The notes under the pieces: model-generated
Databases searched by the model: none
Told to the model about the DNA's origin: nothing
Seen by the model: only the letters and a program-made list of their open reading frames with translations
NCBI GenBank assembly: GCA_965224275.1
Contig: CBDCYR010000012.1
Span: forward strand, 434,001 to 498,000
Direction: 5' to 3'
Length of the DNA stretch: 64,000 nt
Source: CAUZWH01 sp965224275
Lineage (GTDB): Bacteria > Pseudomonadota > Alphaproteobacteria > SHVV01
Program-made: the position numbers and the translations under genes
In this document: positions 8,417-16,177 of the stretch, in pieces
Numbering within the stretch: position 1 is the stretch's first letter
Layout: the number at the start of each line of letters is the position of its first letter

Positions 8417-8899
8417 ATGTCCGTCGCGCGCCGATCCCTGCCGCATGTTCGCTTGGCGCTGCTGGCCGTTCTGGCACTGCTGTACGCCGGCGCGGTGCCG
8501 GTCTTCGCGTCGCCGCAAACCCCGCTTGTGATCGAGAGCGGACAGGGATCTCATACGTTTCAGGTGGAACTCGCGACGACCGAGAAGGAGCGCCAGGTTG
8601 GTTTGATGTTTCGCTGCAAGCTCGCCCGCGACGCCGGCATGCTGTTCGATTATCTCAAACCGCAACCCGTCGCCATGTGGATGAAGAACACCTACATCCC
8701 CCTCGACGTGTTGTTCATCGCTGCCGATGGGCGGGTCGCGAACATTGCCAAACGCACCGTACCGCATTCGCTGGCATCGATTGCGTCGGCCGGGCGCGTG
8801 CGCGCCGTGCTCGAGGTCAGCGCCGGCACCACCGACCGCCTCGGCATCAAACCGGGCGACCTCGTACGCCATCGCGTATTCGGTAATCTCGCCCAGTAA
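8417..8899 (+). CDS. DUF192 family exported protein
   Basis: 160 residues. Residues 1-31 are a signal peptide (LALLAVLALLYAGAVPVFA). The DUF192 core follows: FQVELATTEKERQVGLMFR, then AGMLFDY, PVAMWMKNTYIPLDVLFI and VLEVSAGTTDRLGIKPGD, all characteristic. The family is small, single-domain and periplasmic in most alphaproteobacteria; its biochemical function is not established. The length is normal and the gene is intact although it lies only 50 bases from the IS scar at 8316-8365, so its native promoter may have been replaced. Confidence 0.88.
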   Translation: MSVARRSLPHVRLALLAVLALLYAGAVPVFASPQTPLVIESGQGSHTFQVELATTEKERQVGLMFRCKLARDAGMLFDYLKPQPVAMWMKNTYIPLDVLFIAADGRVANIAKRTVPHSLASIASAGRVRAVLEVSAGTTDRLGIKPGDLVRHRVFGNLAQ

Positions 8900-8966
8900 T
8901 CGTTCAGAGAAGCCGTAATCGCCAATGGATACTTCGCAAACTAGAAAAGACATCGCGTCAGAGTCA

Positions 8967-9011
8967 CCTCTCCCTTGATGGGAGAGGTCGGCGCGAAGCG
9001 CCGGGTGAGGG
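8967..9011. repeat. Double-hairpin intergenic repeat
   Basis: CCTCTCCC pairs with GGGAGAGG (8967-8974/8980-8987), followed by a second small stem GGCGC-GAA-GCGCC. Repeats of this pattern are common in intergenic DNA of alphaproteobacteria. It sits just before the thioesterase start, so it could act on that mRNA or simply be a dispersed element. Confidence 0.55.
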
Positions 9012-9013
9012 TG

Positions 9014-9469
9014 ATGGACGCAAACCCCAAATCTAAACTTGGTCATCCAGAGCGAGGCGCTCGCAGCGAAGACATACCCGCGGGCTATGTTCTGGTCGAG
9101 CCCAACTCACCGTTTAGGGAAGCGTTCGGACCCGTCTATGAACGCGTCGACGGCGAGACTTTTGTGCGCGCGTTTCGGGTCGCTGCGCACCACAAAAATA
9201 TCAACAGCGTCGCCCATGGCGGCACCCTTGCGAGCTTTGCCGACATGCTGCTGGCCCGTGCGCTGCGCTGGGAGCTCGACCGCCGCGGCGTCACCGTTCG
9301 ATTGGTGACGGACTATCTGGGTCCGGCCAAGCTTGGCGACTGGGTTGAAGGCCGATCCTGGATTACCGGCAGCGGCAACACCGTTGCCTTCGTTGCCGGG
9401 CAAGCACATGTGGGCGCCCGGCCGGTGTTTTCCGCAACGGCGATCTTTCGCATGAAGCGACGACGCTGA
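9014..9469 (+). CDS. PaaI-type hotdog-fold thioesterase
   Basis: 151 residues from the ATG at 9014; the frame extends to 8975 but those codons are the intergenic hairpin repeat. The hotdog signature is NINSVAHGGTLASFADMLLA, in which the HGG segment and following Asp form the acyl-CoA thioesterase active site, then VTDYLGPAKLGDWVEG and FSATAIFRMKRRR. Such enzymes hydrolyse acyl- or aryl-CoA esters in the cytoplasm. The family member is generic (4HBT, PaaI-like); no pathway partner is adjacent. A second, related thioesterase is at the right edge of the window. Confidence 0.8.
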   Translation: MDANPKSKLGHPERGARSEDIPAGYVLVEPNSPFREAFGPVYERVDGETFVRAFRVAAHHKNINSVAHGGTLASFADMLLARALRWELDRRGVTVRLVTDYLGPAKLGDWVEGRSWITGSGNTVAFVAGQAHVGARPVFSATAIFRMKRRR

Positions 9470-9579
9470 GGCGTCGCCACGCATCGCCCGACTCCTGACT
9501 AAAGGGCCAATGAACGGTCTGGGTGCCTTGACTTGTCGCCACCAGGGCCTTGGTGTATCCCCATCGTTGACGACCAGTG

Positions 9580-9656
9580 CGGGGTGTAGCGCAGCCTGGT
9601 AGCGCAGCTGCTTTGGGAGCAGCAGGTCGCTGGTTCAAATCCAGTCGCCCCGACCA
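9580..9656 (+). tRNA. tRNA-Pro (anticodon TGG)
   Basis: 77 bases with encoded CCA-type end (ACCA). The acceptor arm pairs CGGGGTG with CGCCCCG; the anticodon stem is GCTGC/GCAGC around TTTGGGA, giving anticodon TGG. The T loop is GTTCAAATC. All four arms can be drawn. Confidence 0.95.
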
Positions 9657-9764
9657 GGTCTGTCAGACGACGAATCGCATATGAGCAACTCTAGCGAGCG
9701 CGATGGATGCGTTCGATGTACACTCCCGCACCGAACCTTTCGGCCCCACCCAGCGGTGACGGTG

Positions 9765-10058
9765 ATGGAAGCGCGTATCTTTCAACCAACCAAGACGGCG
9801 ATGCAATCGGGTCACGCCAACACCAAGAATTGGGTGCTGGAATTCGCACCCGAAACCGCCCGCGGCATTGATTCGCTGATGGGGTGGACCTCATCGAGCG
9901 ACATGAACTCGCAAATTCAGCTCAGATTCTCGAACAAAGAAGCCGCCGCTGCCTTTGCCGAAAAGCACGGCCTGCCGTATCGCATCGATGAGCCCAAGCG
10001 GCGCGATACCCACAAACGCACCTACGCCGACAACTACCGCTACGACAAAGTTAAGTAG
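9765..10058 (+). CDS. NDUFS4-type accessory subunit of NADH dehydrogenase (ETC complex I subunit)
   Basis: 97 residues from the ATG at 9765 (MEARIFQPTKTAMQSG); the frame is open to 9681 but the family start is here. AKTAMQSGxxxTKxWVLEF and the later KEAAAAFAEKHGLPYRI and KRTYADNYRYDKVK match the NDUFS4/18-kDa (ETC_C1_NDUFA4, PF04800) family. In alphaproteobacteria this small protein is a supernumerary subunit attached to the peripheral arm of complex I, facing the cytoplasm. It stands alone between tRNA-Pro and tRNA-Arg, as is usual; the main nuo operon is not in the window. Confidence 0.9.
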   Translation: MEARIFQPTKTAMQSGHANTKNWVLEFAPETARGIDSLMGWTSSSDMNSQIQLRFSNKEAAAAFAEKHGLPYRIDEPKRRDTHKRTYADNYRYDKVK

Positions 10059-10169
10059 CGGGCTGTTATTTAATTAGCATACTATTCAAATGCTAGCGGA
10101 TCACGAGTTGGCGTGTAGGTTGGGAGAATCGCAAAGCGGCAATTGAGCAAAAGGGGGCGGGACGCGGTG

Positions 10170-10339
10170 ATGACCGTCGTGAAACGATCGGTGGTACTGC
10201 TGCTTGCAATTGTGCCCTGACAGGTTGTGCGACGCTGGTTATCGGCTGTGTGTTGATCGACCTGTGCATCACCGACTACTCCACCGGCGCGCTCAACAAA
10301 TACCCAAGTTCCATTACCATCAACTTGTCCAAGTCCTAA
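10170..10339 (+). pseudogene. Small lipoprotein, frameshifted remnant
   Basis: The ATG at 10170, preceded by AAGGGGGCGGG, encodes MTVVKRSVVLLLAIV and then stops. One base out of frame the next codons read ALTGCATLVIGC (a lipobox, LTGC) and continue to NKYPSSITINLSKS stop. Adding one G near 10217 would join both parts into a lipoprotein of about 56 residues with a signal peptide and a lipidated Cys. No family is recognisable. A sequencing error or a genuine one-base deletion would look the same. Nothing else is seen between 10059 and tRNA-Arg. Confidence 0.4.
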
Positions 10340-10432
10340 GGGTCGTGGGGACCTCTCATCGAACGATGGGCCCGCACGCAACAACGCTGACTTAGCAGTC
10401 CCTTTTGGGAGATATGTTAAGATCTCGGTTAT

Positions 10433-10509
10433 GCGCCCGTAGCTCAGTGGATTAGAGCAGCGGACTTCTAATCCGCAGGTCGCAGGTTCGAATCCTGCCG
10501 GGCGCACCA
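10433..10509 (+). tRNA. tRNA-Arg (anticodon TCT), integration site of the island
   Basis: 77 bases with encoded CCA. The acceptor stem pairs GCGCCCG with CGGGCGC; the anticodon loop TTCTAAT gives TCT. The T loop is GGTTCGAATCC. A tyrosine integrase gene starts 131 bases downstream and reads away from it, the usual layout of an element integrated in a tRNA 3' end. I did not find a second copy of the tRNA 3' end that would mark the other attachment site. Confidence 0.95.
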
Positions 10510-10640
10510 AGCTTTCAGCCGGAAAATCAATGATTCCCAGGGATTGGGTCAGTGCTGCGCTCGAAATACAGTCTTGTATCATCCCATATCCTCCCGTATA
10601 ATCTCGTTCTTAATGTGGGATTAGATGAGGGGTGGATAAA

Positions 10641-11882
10641 ATGGAGATACGCACGGAAGGCACCCCGAGGCGGCGCAAACCGCACGGCAAACACCCCGAG
10701 GCGGCGCTGACAGCCGCCAAGGTCAGAACCGCCGGGACAGGCCGCTACGCAGACGGCAACGGGCTGTTCCTGCAAGTCGATCCGTCGGGCGCGCGGCGGT
10801 GGGTACAGCGCATCGTGATTCGTGGGAAACGCCGCGATCTCGGGCTCGGCAGTTGTTCTCTGGTCACGCTCGCCGAAGCTCGCGAACTCGCGCGAGAGAA
10901 TCGCAAGATCGCTCGCAACGGCGGCGACCCACACAGGAACCGACAAACCCGGATCGTCCCGACACTCGCTGAAGCCTTCGAGGCGGTGGTTGCTATCCGC
11001 CGCCCCACGTGGACGGACGGCGGCAAGTCCGAAGGTCAGTGGCGCGCGTCGTTCCGCGATTACGTTTTCCCGCGCTTGGGCCGGCAACCGGTCGACTCCA
11101 TTGACACGCCCGATGTGTTGGCCGTCCTCACACCGCTTTGGAGCGCGAAACCCATGACGGGGAAGCGCGTCCGCCAGAGGTTCGGCACTGTGATGAAGTG
11201 GGCCATCGCGCAAGGCTTTCGCTCCGACAATCCCGCAGGTGACGCCATTGCCTTAGCGCTTCCAGTGAGGAACGGTGGTACGAGAGCGCATCACGCGGCT
11301 CTTCCCTGGAACGAGGTACCCCGCTTCCTCGAGTGCTTGCACGTCGCCAAGACGCGGCCTCTCGTCAAGTCCGCCATCGAGTTCGCCATACTAACGGCTG
11401 CGCGTTCGGGCGAGGTCCGGTTGGCAAGCTGGGCCGAAATCGACGTGGACGCTCGGGTGTGGACGATCCCCGCCGAGCGCATGAAGGCAAGCCGCGAGCA
11501 CCGGGTTCCTCTGTCGGTACGCGCGCTGGCCATCCTCGACGAGGCACGCACCCTCGACGACGGAAGCAGTCTGATCTTCCCGTCGTCGCGGCGCGGGCGT
11601 CCGATGGATGCCACACAGCTGTTGAGGCCGCTTCGCGACATGGGCTTCGACGCAACCCTCCACGGGTTCCGCTCATCGTTCCGTGACTGGTGCGGTGAGG
11701 CCACGAACACCCCGCGCGAAGTCGCCGAGGCGGCGTTGGCACACGTGGTATCGAACGCGGCAGAAGCGGCCTACGCACGCTCCGACCTGTTCGAGAAGCG
11801 CCGTCCATTGATGGATCGGTGGGCCGCGTTCATCGCCGGCGAGGATGGCAGGATTATCCCCATGGCGGCGCGGCGTGACTGA
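10641..11882 (+). CDS. P4-type tyrosine integrase
   Basis: 413 residues from ATG 10641; AGGGG eight bases upstream decides this start over the in-frame GTG at 10632. The N-terminal arm-binding domain reads GRYADGNGLFLQVDPSGARRWVQRI (DUF4102), followed by the core-binding and catalytic domains. Catalytic residues: Arg in AARSGEVR (about 256), HGFRSSFRDW with His/Arg (about 340), HVVSNA, and the nucleophile Tyr in AYARSD (about 377). Such integrases insert genomic islands into tRNA genes and usually need an excisionase. It directly follows tRNA-Arg and appears intact. Confidence 0.92.
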   Translation: MEIRTEGTPRRRKPHGKHPEAALTAAKVRTAGTGRYADGNGLFLQVDPSGARRWVQRIVIRGKRRDLGLGSCSLVTLAEARELARENRKIARNGGDPHRNRQTRIVPTLAEAFEAVVAIRRPTWTDGGKSEGQWRASFRDYVFPRLGRQPVDSIDTPDVLAVLTPLWSAKPMTGKRVRQRFGTVMKWAIAQGFRSDNPAGDAIALALPVRNGGTRAHHAALPWNEVPRFLECLHVAKTRPLVKSAIEFAILTAARSGEVRLASWAEIDVDARVWTIPAERMKASREHRVPLSVRALAILDEARTLDDGSSLIFPSSRRGRPMDATQLLRPLRDMGFDATLHGFRSSFRDWCGEATNTPREVAEAALAHVVSNAAEAAYARSDLFEKRRPLMDRWAAFIAGEDGRIIPMAARRD

Positions 11883-12156
11883 GGACGCCCGAACAAGCGG
11901 GCCGGAAGGGACGAATACTGCCCGGCATGTGCTCGACTGGGGTCCACCGCCCGGCCCCAAGGGAGGTCTCGCGGACCGAAAGGAAGTCGTCGTATCGGAA
12001 GTGCGTGAATCGTGGACCCACTTCGATAAGAAGGACAGACCAGCAATCATGGCTATCCCGTTGATGCGGGTGGCCGAAAAACATCGACCTGGCGACAAAC
12101 CCCCTTCCTTCATCCTCAAGGCTTTGGAGGACGCACGGCATAATCTTAAGGCTTAG
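11845..12156 (+). CDS. Small hypothetical island protein, 3' end replaced by IS91
   Basis: Up to 103 residues, overlapping the integrase 3' end by 38 bases. The likely native body is HVLDWGPPPGPKGGLADRKE, VVVSEVRESWTHFDKKDRP and MRVAEKHRPGDKPPSFILKALEDAR. The last codons (after about 12137) are already inside the IS91-type element, so the true C-terminus was cut; DNA beyond the element (from 14796) can continue the frame for a few tens of codons, depending on where the element boundary is placed. I do not recognise the family. Position behind an integrase suggests an island accessory gene. Confidence 0.45.
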   Translation: MAGLSPWRRGVTEDARTSGPEGTNTARHVLDWGPPPGPKGGLADRKEVVVSEVRESWTHFDKKDRPAIMAIPLMRVAEKHRPGDKPPSFILKALEDARHNLKA

Positions 12157-12444
12157 GCAGATTCGGCAGAATCTGCCTAAGCTGTTTGAACGAGGCCGTG
12201 GGCCGCGAGTGTAGGTGTCAGCCTATGTGGAAAGTGCGTTGATGCCTGCGCCGGGGCGGGTGGTCACTATCGTTGGGACGCGTGAGACGAGGCTTCCGAC
12301 CAGCATTTATATTTTTTCGACAGCTGATTGCCGACGGTAGAGACACTTTTCGTTGGCGATTGCCTTGTGTTCGTAATTGAGCGCACGCCGACCGGTTCGC
12401 CGACGCGATGACGACGTTTGCCGATCCGGATGGGATCCGATGTT

Positions 12445-13692
12445 TCATGGTTTCGCGTCCTGCGCCGGTTGAGCGGGGGGAGGGTCTCGTGAAGAGAACG
12501 GATCGTACCGGCGGGAGATTTCCCGGATTTTCCGCAATTCGCCGCCACAGTGCGGGCAGGGAACGGGCGCGATCCCGGTCTCCAGGCCGCTATTGCGGTG
12601 GTCGTCCTCCTCGCCGTCATGGGTTACGGCTGTATGCGCCTGGAGGCCGTTTACACCCAGCGCCTCGCGCGCGACTTCGAGGGTCTTGGCACGGCTTCCA
12701 TTGGCAAGGATTCCGAAGTGGCGGATGCGATGCAGTCCGTTTGGCAGGACATGCAACAGGAACCGGCGGATGAACTCGTCGGCGGTGATGGTGGCCGTGC
12801 CGTAGCGGGGTTTCCTTTGCCCCGGACTGGTCGGCTTGCGGCAACGGAAGGAGACGTTCTGTCCATCGCAGGCGATGATGCGGCTGTCGCCGATGGCAAT
12901 TCTGTGCGTGTATCGGGAGAGATAGCGGAAGACCTGTTCGGCATCGCGAAAGGGTCGTTTGGCGTAGACGATCCAGTTCTTGCCGCGGGCGGCCACGAGG
13001 GTGGCGTGGAACTCTCCGGGATTGGCGAGATGGGCGATGCCGCCATGAAATTCGATTTTCCCGCGTGCATGGGCGCGGGTGAGCTCCTCAAGGAAGCGGC
13101 GCCGGAACAGGCTGGCGAGGACCTTGACCGGGGCCAGGAAGGTGCCGCTTCCGGTCTTCCATTGGCCGGTTGCGACATCGAAGCCGGCGTTAGGCACGAC
13201 GATATGCAGATGCGGATGGAAGCCGAGCTTCTGGTCCCAAGTGTGGAGGACCGCGGTGCCGCCGATACGCAGTCCACCGTGACGGTCGTCCTCGGCGATG
13301 GTGCGCAGGGTCTCGGCGGCGGTGCGAAACAGGATGTTGAACACGACCTTGCGGTTGCAAAAGGCGATCCCGCTGACTTCTTTGGGCAACGAAAATACAA
13401 CGTGGAAGTACGGCACCGGCAGGATATCGGCGGCGCGCGCCTCCAGCCATTGCCTTGCGGCAAGCGCCTGGCAGGACGGGCAGTGGCGGTTGCGGCACGA
13501 GTTGTAGAGCGGATGCTCGCGCCTGCAGCCGTCGCATTGATACATGTGGCCACCGAGTACGGACGTCCGGCAGGACTCGATCGCGGCCATGACCTTGAGG
13601 CGTCCGGCGTCAAGCTGGCCGGCCAGGCGCCGCCGGTAATCTGCGCCGGCGCGGCGGAAAATATCAGCCACGCCGGCGTCTTTGCGCTTCAC
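12445..13692 (-). CDS. IS91-family Y2 rolling-circle transposase
   Basis: 415 residues. The N-terminal zinc-binding region has the pattern CDGCRREHPLYNSCRNRHCPSC (several paired Cys/His). The HUH motif appears as FHPHLHIVVPNAGF and the two-tyrosine motif as RYLSRYTHRIAI, in which two Tyr four residues apart carry out strand cleavage. C-terminal FRCRK and CPHCGGEL add a second small Zn ribbon. The enzyme moves the element by single-strand rolling-circle transposition next to GAAC. Length is normal. It differs from copy B by one visible residue (CPSCQA versus CPSCQG). The tyrosine recombinase gene upstream ends 6 bases before it. Confidence 0.92.
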   Translation of the reverse strand: MKRKDAGVADIFRRAGADYRRRLAGQLDAGRLKVMAAIESCRTSVLGGHMYQCDGCRREHPLYNSCRNRHCPSCQALAARQWLEARAADILPVPYFHVVFSLPKEVSGIAFCNRKVVFNILFRTAAETLRTIAEDDRHGGLRIGGTAVLHTWDQKLGFHPHLHIVVPNAGFDVATGQWKTGSGTFLAPVKVLASLFRRRFLEELTRAHARGKIEFHGGIAHLANPGEFHATLVAARGKNWIVYAKRPFRDAEQVFRYLSRYTHRIAIGDSRIIACDGQNVSFRCRKPTSPGQRKPRYGTATITADEFIRRFLLHVLPNGLHRIRHFGILANGSRAKTLEVAREALGVNGLQAHTAVTHDGEEDDHRNSGLETGIAPVPCPHCGGELRKIREISRRYDPFSSRDPPPAQPAQDAKP

Positions 13693-13698
13693 GGCGCC

Positions 13699-14574
13699 TC
13701 AGGCGTCGATCAGGTCGAAGCCCGAGAGCGGATGGTCGAGGGTCTCGAACATCTTGCCGGTGGCGCGGGCGTAGCCGCGCGTCGTGTCGGCATTCCGGTG
13801 ACCCAGGACATCCTGGATGACATCGATGTTGCCGCCACGCTCATGCCAGTGGGTGGCGGCCGAATGCCTCAAGCTATGGAAGGTATGGCAGCCGTCGACG
13901 CCGGCCTTGCGGCAGGCCTTCTTAAAGGCAACACGCAGGGTATCGATCTTGAGAGGCACCTCCGGCGACTCACCGTAGAACAGCCACGTGACCGGTCGTG
14001 GAAAGAGGTTCTTGCAGTAACGCCGCAGGTATTCGACGAGCCCGTCGGGAAGCGGCGCCATGCGCTCGGCGCCGCCCTTGCCGGAACGGATGTGCAGAAG
14101 CCGTTTGTCCGACTTGATGTCGATGAGTTGCACCTCAACAGTTTCCGAGATGCGGAGACCGGCGCCATAGGCAAGAACCGTCGCGGCCCGATAACGGAGG
14201 TCGGAGATGGCGAGGATCAAGCGCTCGACCTCCTTCTCCGCCATTGACCGGGGCAGTTTGCGGGGCCTCTTGCGGTAACGGAGCCCGTCGACCATCTCGG
14301 GACGGCGCAGTGTGTCGCGATACAGGAACCTGAGCGCACCGAGGCTTACATTGGTCGTGTTCGGGTCGAGACCGCGCTCGATCCTCGCCAGCAGCCAGCT
14401 GCGGACCTCCTCGGCGTCAAGCCGGTCCGGCGGCTTGTTGTAATGTTTGTTGAGGGTCTCGATCTCGCGCAGATACATGGCCTGTGTGCTATCGGCCAGA
14501 CCGGCTATGCCCATCTGTTCCATCATCCGCCCTCGAAGAGGCGATACGTATGTCGTGTCGGTGGTTTTCATCAT
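13699..14574 (-). CDS. Tyrosine recombinase accompanying IS91 transposase
   Basis: 291 residues from ATG 14574, chosen because GGGAGAT precedes it; the frame is open to 14706. XerD-like: SAM-like N-terminal domain (STQAMYLREIETLNKHYNK), then catalytic Arg in YGAGLRISE, HSLRHSAATH with His/Arg, LGHRNADTTRGYARAT with His and the Tyr nucleophile. Some IS91-family elements are known to carry such an integrase gene just upstream of the transposase; its role in movement is not settled. It is identical to the copy at 30.7 kb in every residue compared. Confidence 0.9.
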   Translation of the reverse strand: MMKTTDTTYVSPLRGRMMEQMGIAGLADSTQAMYLREIETLNKHYNKPPDRLDAEEVRSWLLARIERGLDPNTTNVSLGALRFLYRDTLRRPEMVDGLRYRKRPRKLPRSMAEKEVERLILAISDLRYRAATVLAYGAGLRISETVEVQLIDIKSDKRLLHIRSGKGGAERMAPLPDGLVEYLRRYCKNLFPRPVTWLFYGESPEVPLKIDTLRVAFKKACRKAGVDGCHTFHSLRHSAATHWHERGGNIDVIQDVLGHRNADTTRGYARATGKMFETLDHPLSGFDLIDA

Positions 14575-14795
14575 CGATCTCCCTGGCCTGAACGGCGCTC
14601 CACCGGACAATCCGGGGCTGGCCATCAGTGGGGTCGATGCTAACCGTGGGAAACCAGAAAACAGGTAGGCTCTTAGATTGCGGAACCGGCACCCGGGATC
14701 CGACACAAATCCGGCACTCCAACACCCGGAAACAAGCGCTGCACATTAGGAGGAAGGCTCAATGTCTGAAGCAAAAACTGCCGTGGAGCGGCTTC

Positions 14796-15059
14796 GTTCA
14801 AGCCACATTATGCAAATTTAATAAGCATACATGATTGTTTTTTCCATTTTCTCAGGCGAGTAACACGATAGCAACAAAGGGATTTCAAGGTCTGGAGTGG
14901 GTCAACAATTGCCGAAACGGGCACTCGCGATGGATATGCCAGTTTTGAGAAGGGGCCGCTTACCCTCATGTTTTGGCTTGAACCCCCACTTTTGTTCGCC
15001 ACCACCGTTGTTGGCGAAGATGTCCGCTTTAGCCCGATTTACGTCCCGTATCGGGGGGT
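14796..15059. other. AT-richer gene-poor stretch
   Basis: Between the IS91 end and the IS30 scrap. It starts with the GTTC target of the IS and may hold the lost 3' end of the small gene at 11845. I see no complete gene; base composition is AT-richer than its surroundings. Confidence 0.3.
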
Positions 15060-15270
15060 GCTCTCAGCTGGTCGACGCAACACTTTATCTTAAACGTCAA
15101 GATGGAGCAGCGCACGATGCGCCGGCCGGGAGCGAAGAAATGGCAAGGCGATGCCCGTGGCCAGATCAAGGACATGGTCGCGCCGTTCCGGGCCACTGGG
15201 AGGGCGACCTGCTGTCAGGGCCGCGGAACAGTTACATTGCCACCCTGGTGGAACGTCACACGCGATCCGT
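15060..15270 (+). pseudogene. IS30-family transposase remnant
   Basis: Two reading frames carry pieces of the IS30 catalytic domain: MRRPGAKKWQGDARGQI followed, one frame over, by RAVPGHWEGDLLSGPRNSYI and ATLVERHTRS. The GHWEGDL stretch holds the first catalytic Asp of the IS30 DDE motif. The rest of the roughly 320-residue protein is absent, and the fragment is joined directly to IS3-type sequence at about 15274. It is a dead scrap. Confidence 0.7.
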
Positions 15271-15273
15271 GAC

Positions 15274-15842
15274 ATTGGCGGCGGAGGTCGCGGCGATGAG
15301 TGCCGCCACCTCGCCCGGCACGGGTCTGGTCTACGGCCTGCGGCGGGTCTGCGCCGCCTGGGGCATGGCCCGCTCCTCGTTCTACGCCATGACCTCCGGC
15401 CAGCACGCCGAGCAGCCGCCGGCAAAGCGTCGGGGACCGAAGACGCTTCGCCGCCCTGCAGCCGATCTCCATGGGGCTTGCCGGGCTGTATGGCTCGACC
15501 GCGGCCGGCGCGGCTCGGGGGCTGGCCTTGCGGATGGATCACGGCTCCCAGTATCTGTCGGACCACTTCACCAACCAGATCAAGTTCTGGGGCATCCAGC
15601 CGTCCTACGCCTTCGTCGCCGAGCCCCAGACCAACGGCGTCGCCGAGCGGTTCAATCGCACGCTGAAGGAACAGATCATCCATGGTCGCATCTACCGCAA
15701 CATCGCGGAGCTGCGGGATGCCGTCCGCGACTTCGTCGAACTCTACAATGCCCAGTGGATCGTCGAAAAGAACGGCTACCTGAGCCCCGCTCAAGCTCGT
15801 CAGGCGTGGCACGCCGCGATCTCAATCAGGCCCGCCGCGTGA
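15274..15842 (+). pseudogene. IS3-family transposase (orfB) remnant with internal deletion
   Basis: The first part reads YGLRRVCAAWGMARSSFYAM, the start of an IS3/IS2-type OrfB. A frame change near 15450 leads into GLAGLYGSTAAGAARGLAL, RMDHGSQYLSDHFTNQIKFW and EPQTNGVAERFNRTLKEQII, which hold the second Asp (DHGSQY) and the Glu (NGVAERFNR) of the DDE triad. The piece with the first Asp is deleted. The C-terminus LSPAQARQAW and stop at 15842 look native. Confidence 0.75.
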
Positions 15843-16177
15843 GACAAACTTGTGTCCAAGGAACCGGGTGCGCTACACGCCGTTGACACCTCGACCTGTC
15901 TCAGCGACAACGGACATACATCATCACCGCGAGGCGGATGACCTTGGGTGAGCTGTTGAAATAACGGAAGGGATTTCGGATCTGGCAAAACTCTGGATGT
16001 CCATCTGCCCATCAATCCAACTTTGTCTGACAACGCCCGCCGAAGTATCGCGCGGTCGGCCGTCATCAAAGGGTTGTTTCATGCGGGTCTTGCCACCTGC
16101 GTGCTGCTTCTCGTCGACCGTATTAGGTCGCCCCGCATCTTGTGTAGTAGCGATTAGCGGTCAGTGCCTAAATAGCC
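15843..16177. other. IS3 right end plus gene-free leader of the AAA-DUF4435 gene
   Basis: The first part, with TGTGTCCAAGGAACCGG, is the probable right end of the IS3 remnant. I find no gene in the rest. The promoter of the defence-like gene at 16178 should lie in the last 100 bases, which are AT-richer, but I cannot point to -35/-10 boxes with confidence. Confidence 0.3.

Larger units (their letters stand above)
12138..14795 (-). mobile_element. IS91-type element with tyrosine recombinase, copy A (2,658 bp)
   Basis: Same length and nearly the same sequence as copy B at 30453-33110, in opposite orientation. The origin-like end (14795, minus strand) lies directly 3' of GAAC, the classic IS91 target. 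The other end carries the CTTAGGCAG hairpin (12150-12179) and conserved GCNNAATCTT. It holds two genes on the minus strand: tyrosine recombinase, then Y2 transposase. No target duplication is present, as expected for rolling-circle elements. Confidence 0.85.

Noticed and set aside
10082..10582. 166-codon minus-strand frame across tRNA-Arg
   Set aside because: Its middle (RPAGFEPATCGLEVRCSN) is the antisense translation of the tRNA, a common artefact.
12550..14247. 565-codon frame antisense to the IS91 transposase and recombinase (also present at 31001-32698)
   Set aside because: It lies opposite two well-supported genes, has no family features, and is repeated only because the element is repeated; long antisense frames are expected in GC-rich DNA.
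14897..15886. 329-codon frame as one gene
   Set aside because: It is a chance fusion of IS30 and IS3 scraps with frame changes; only the remnants are reported.
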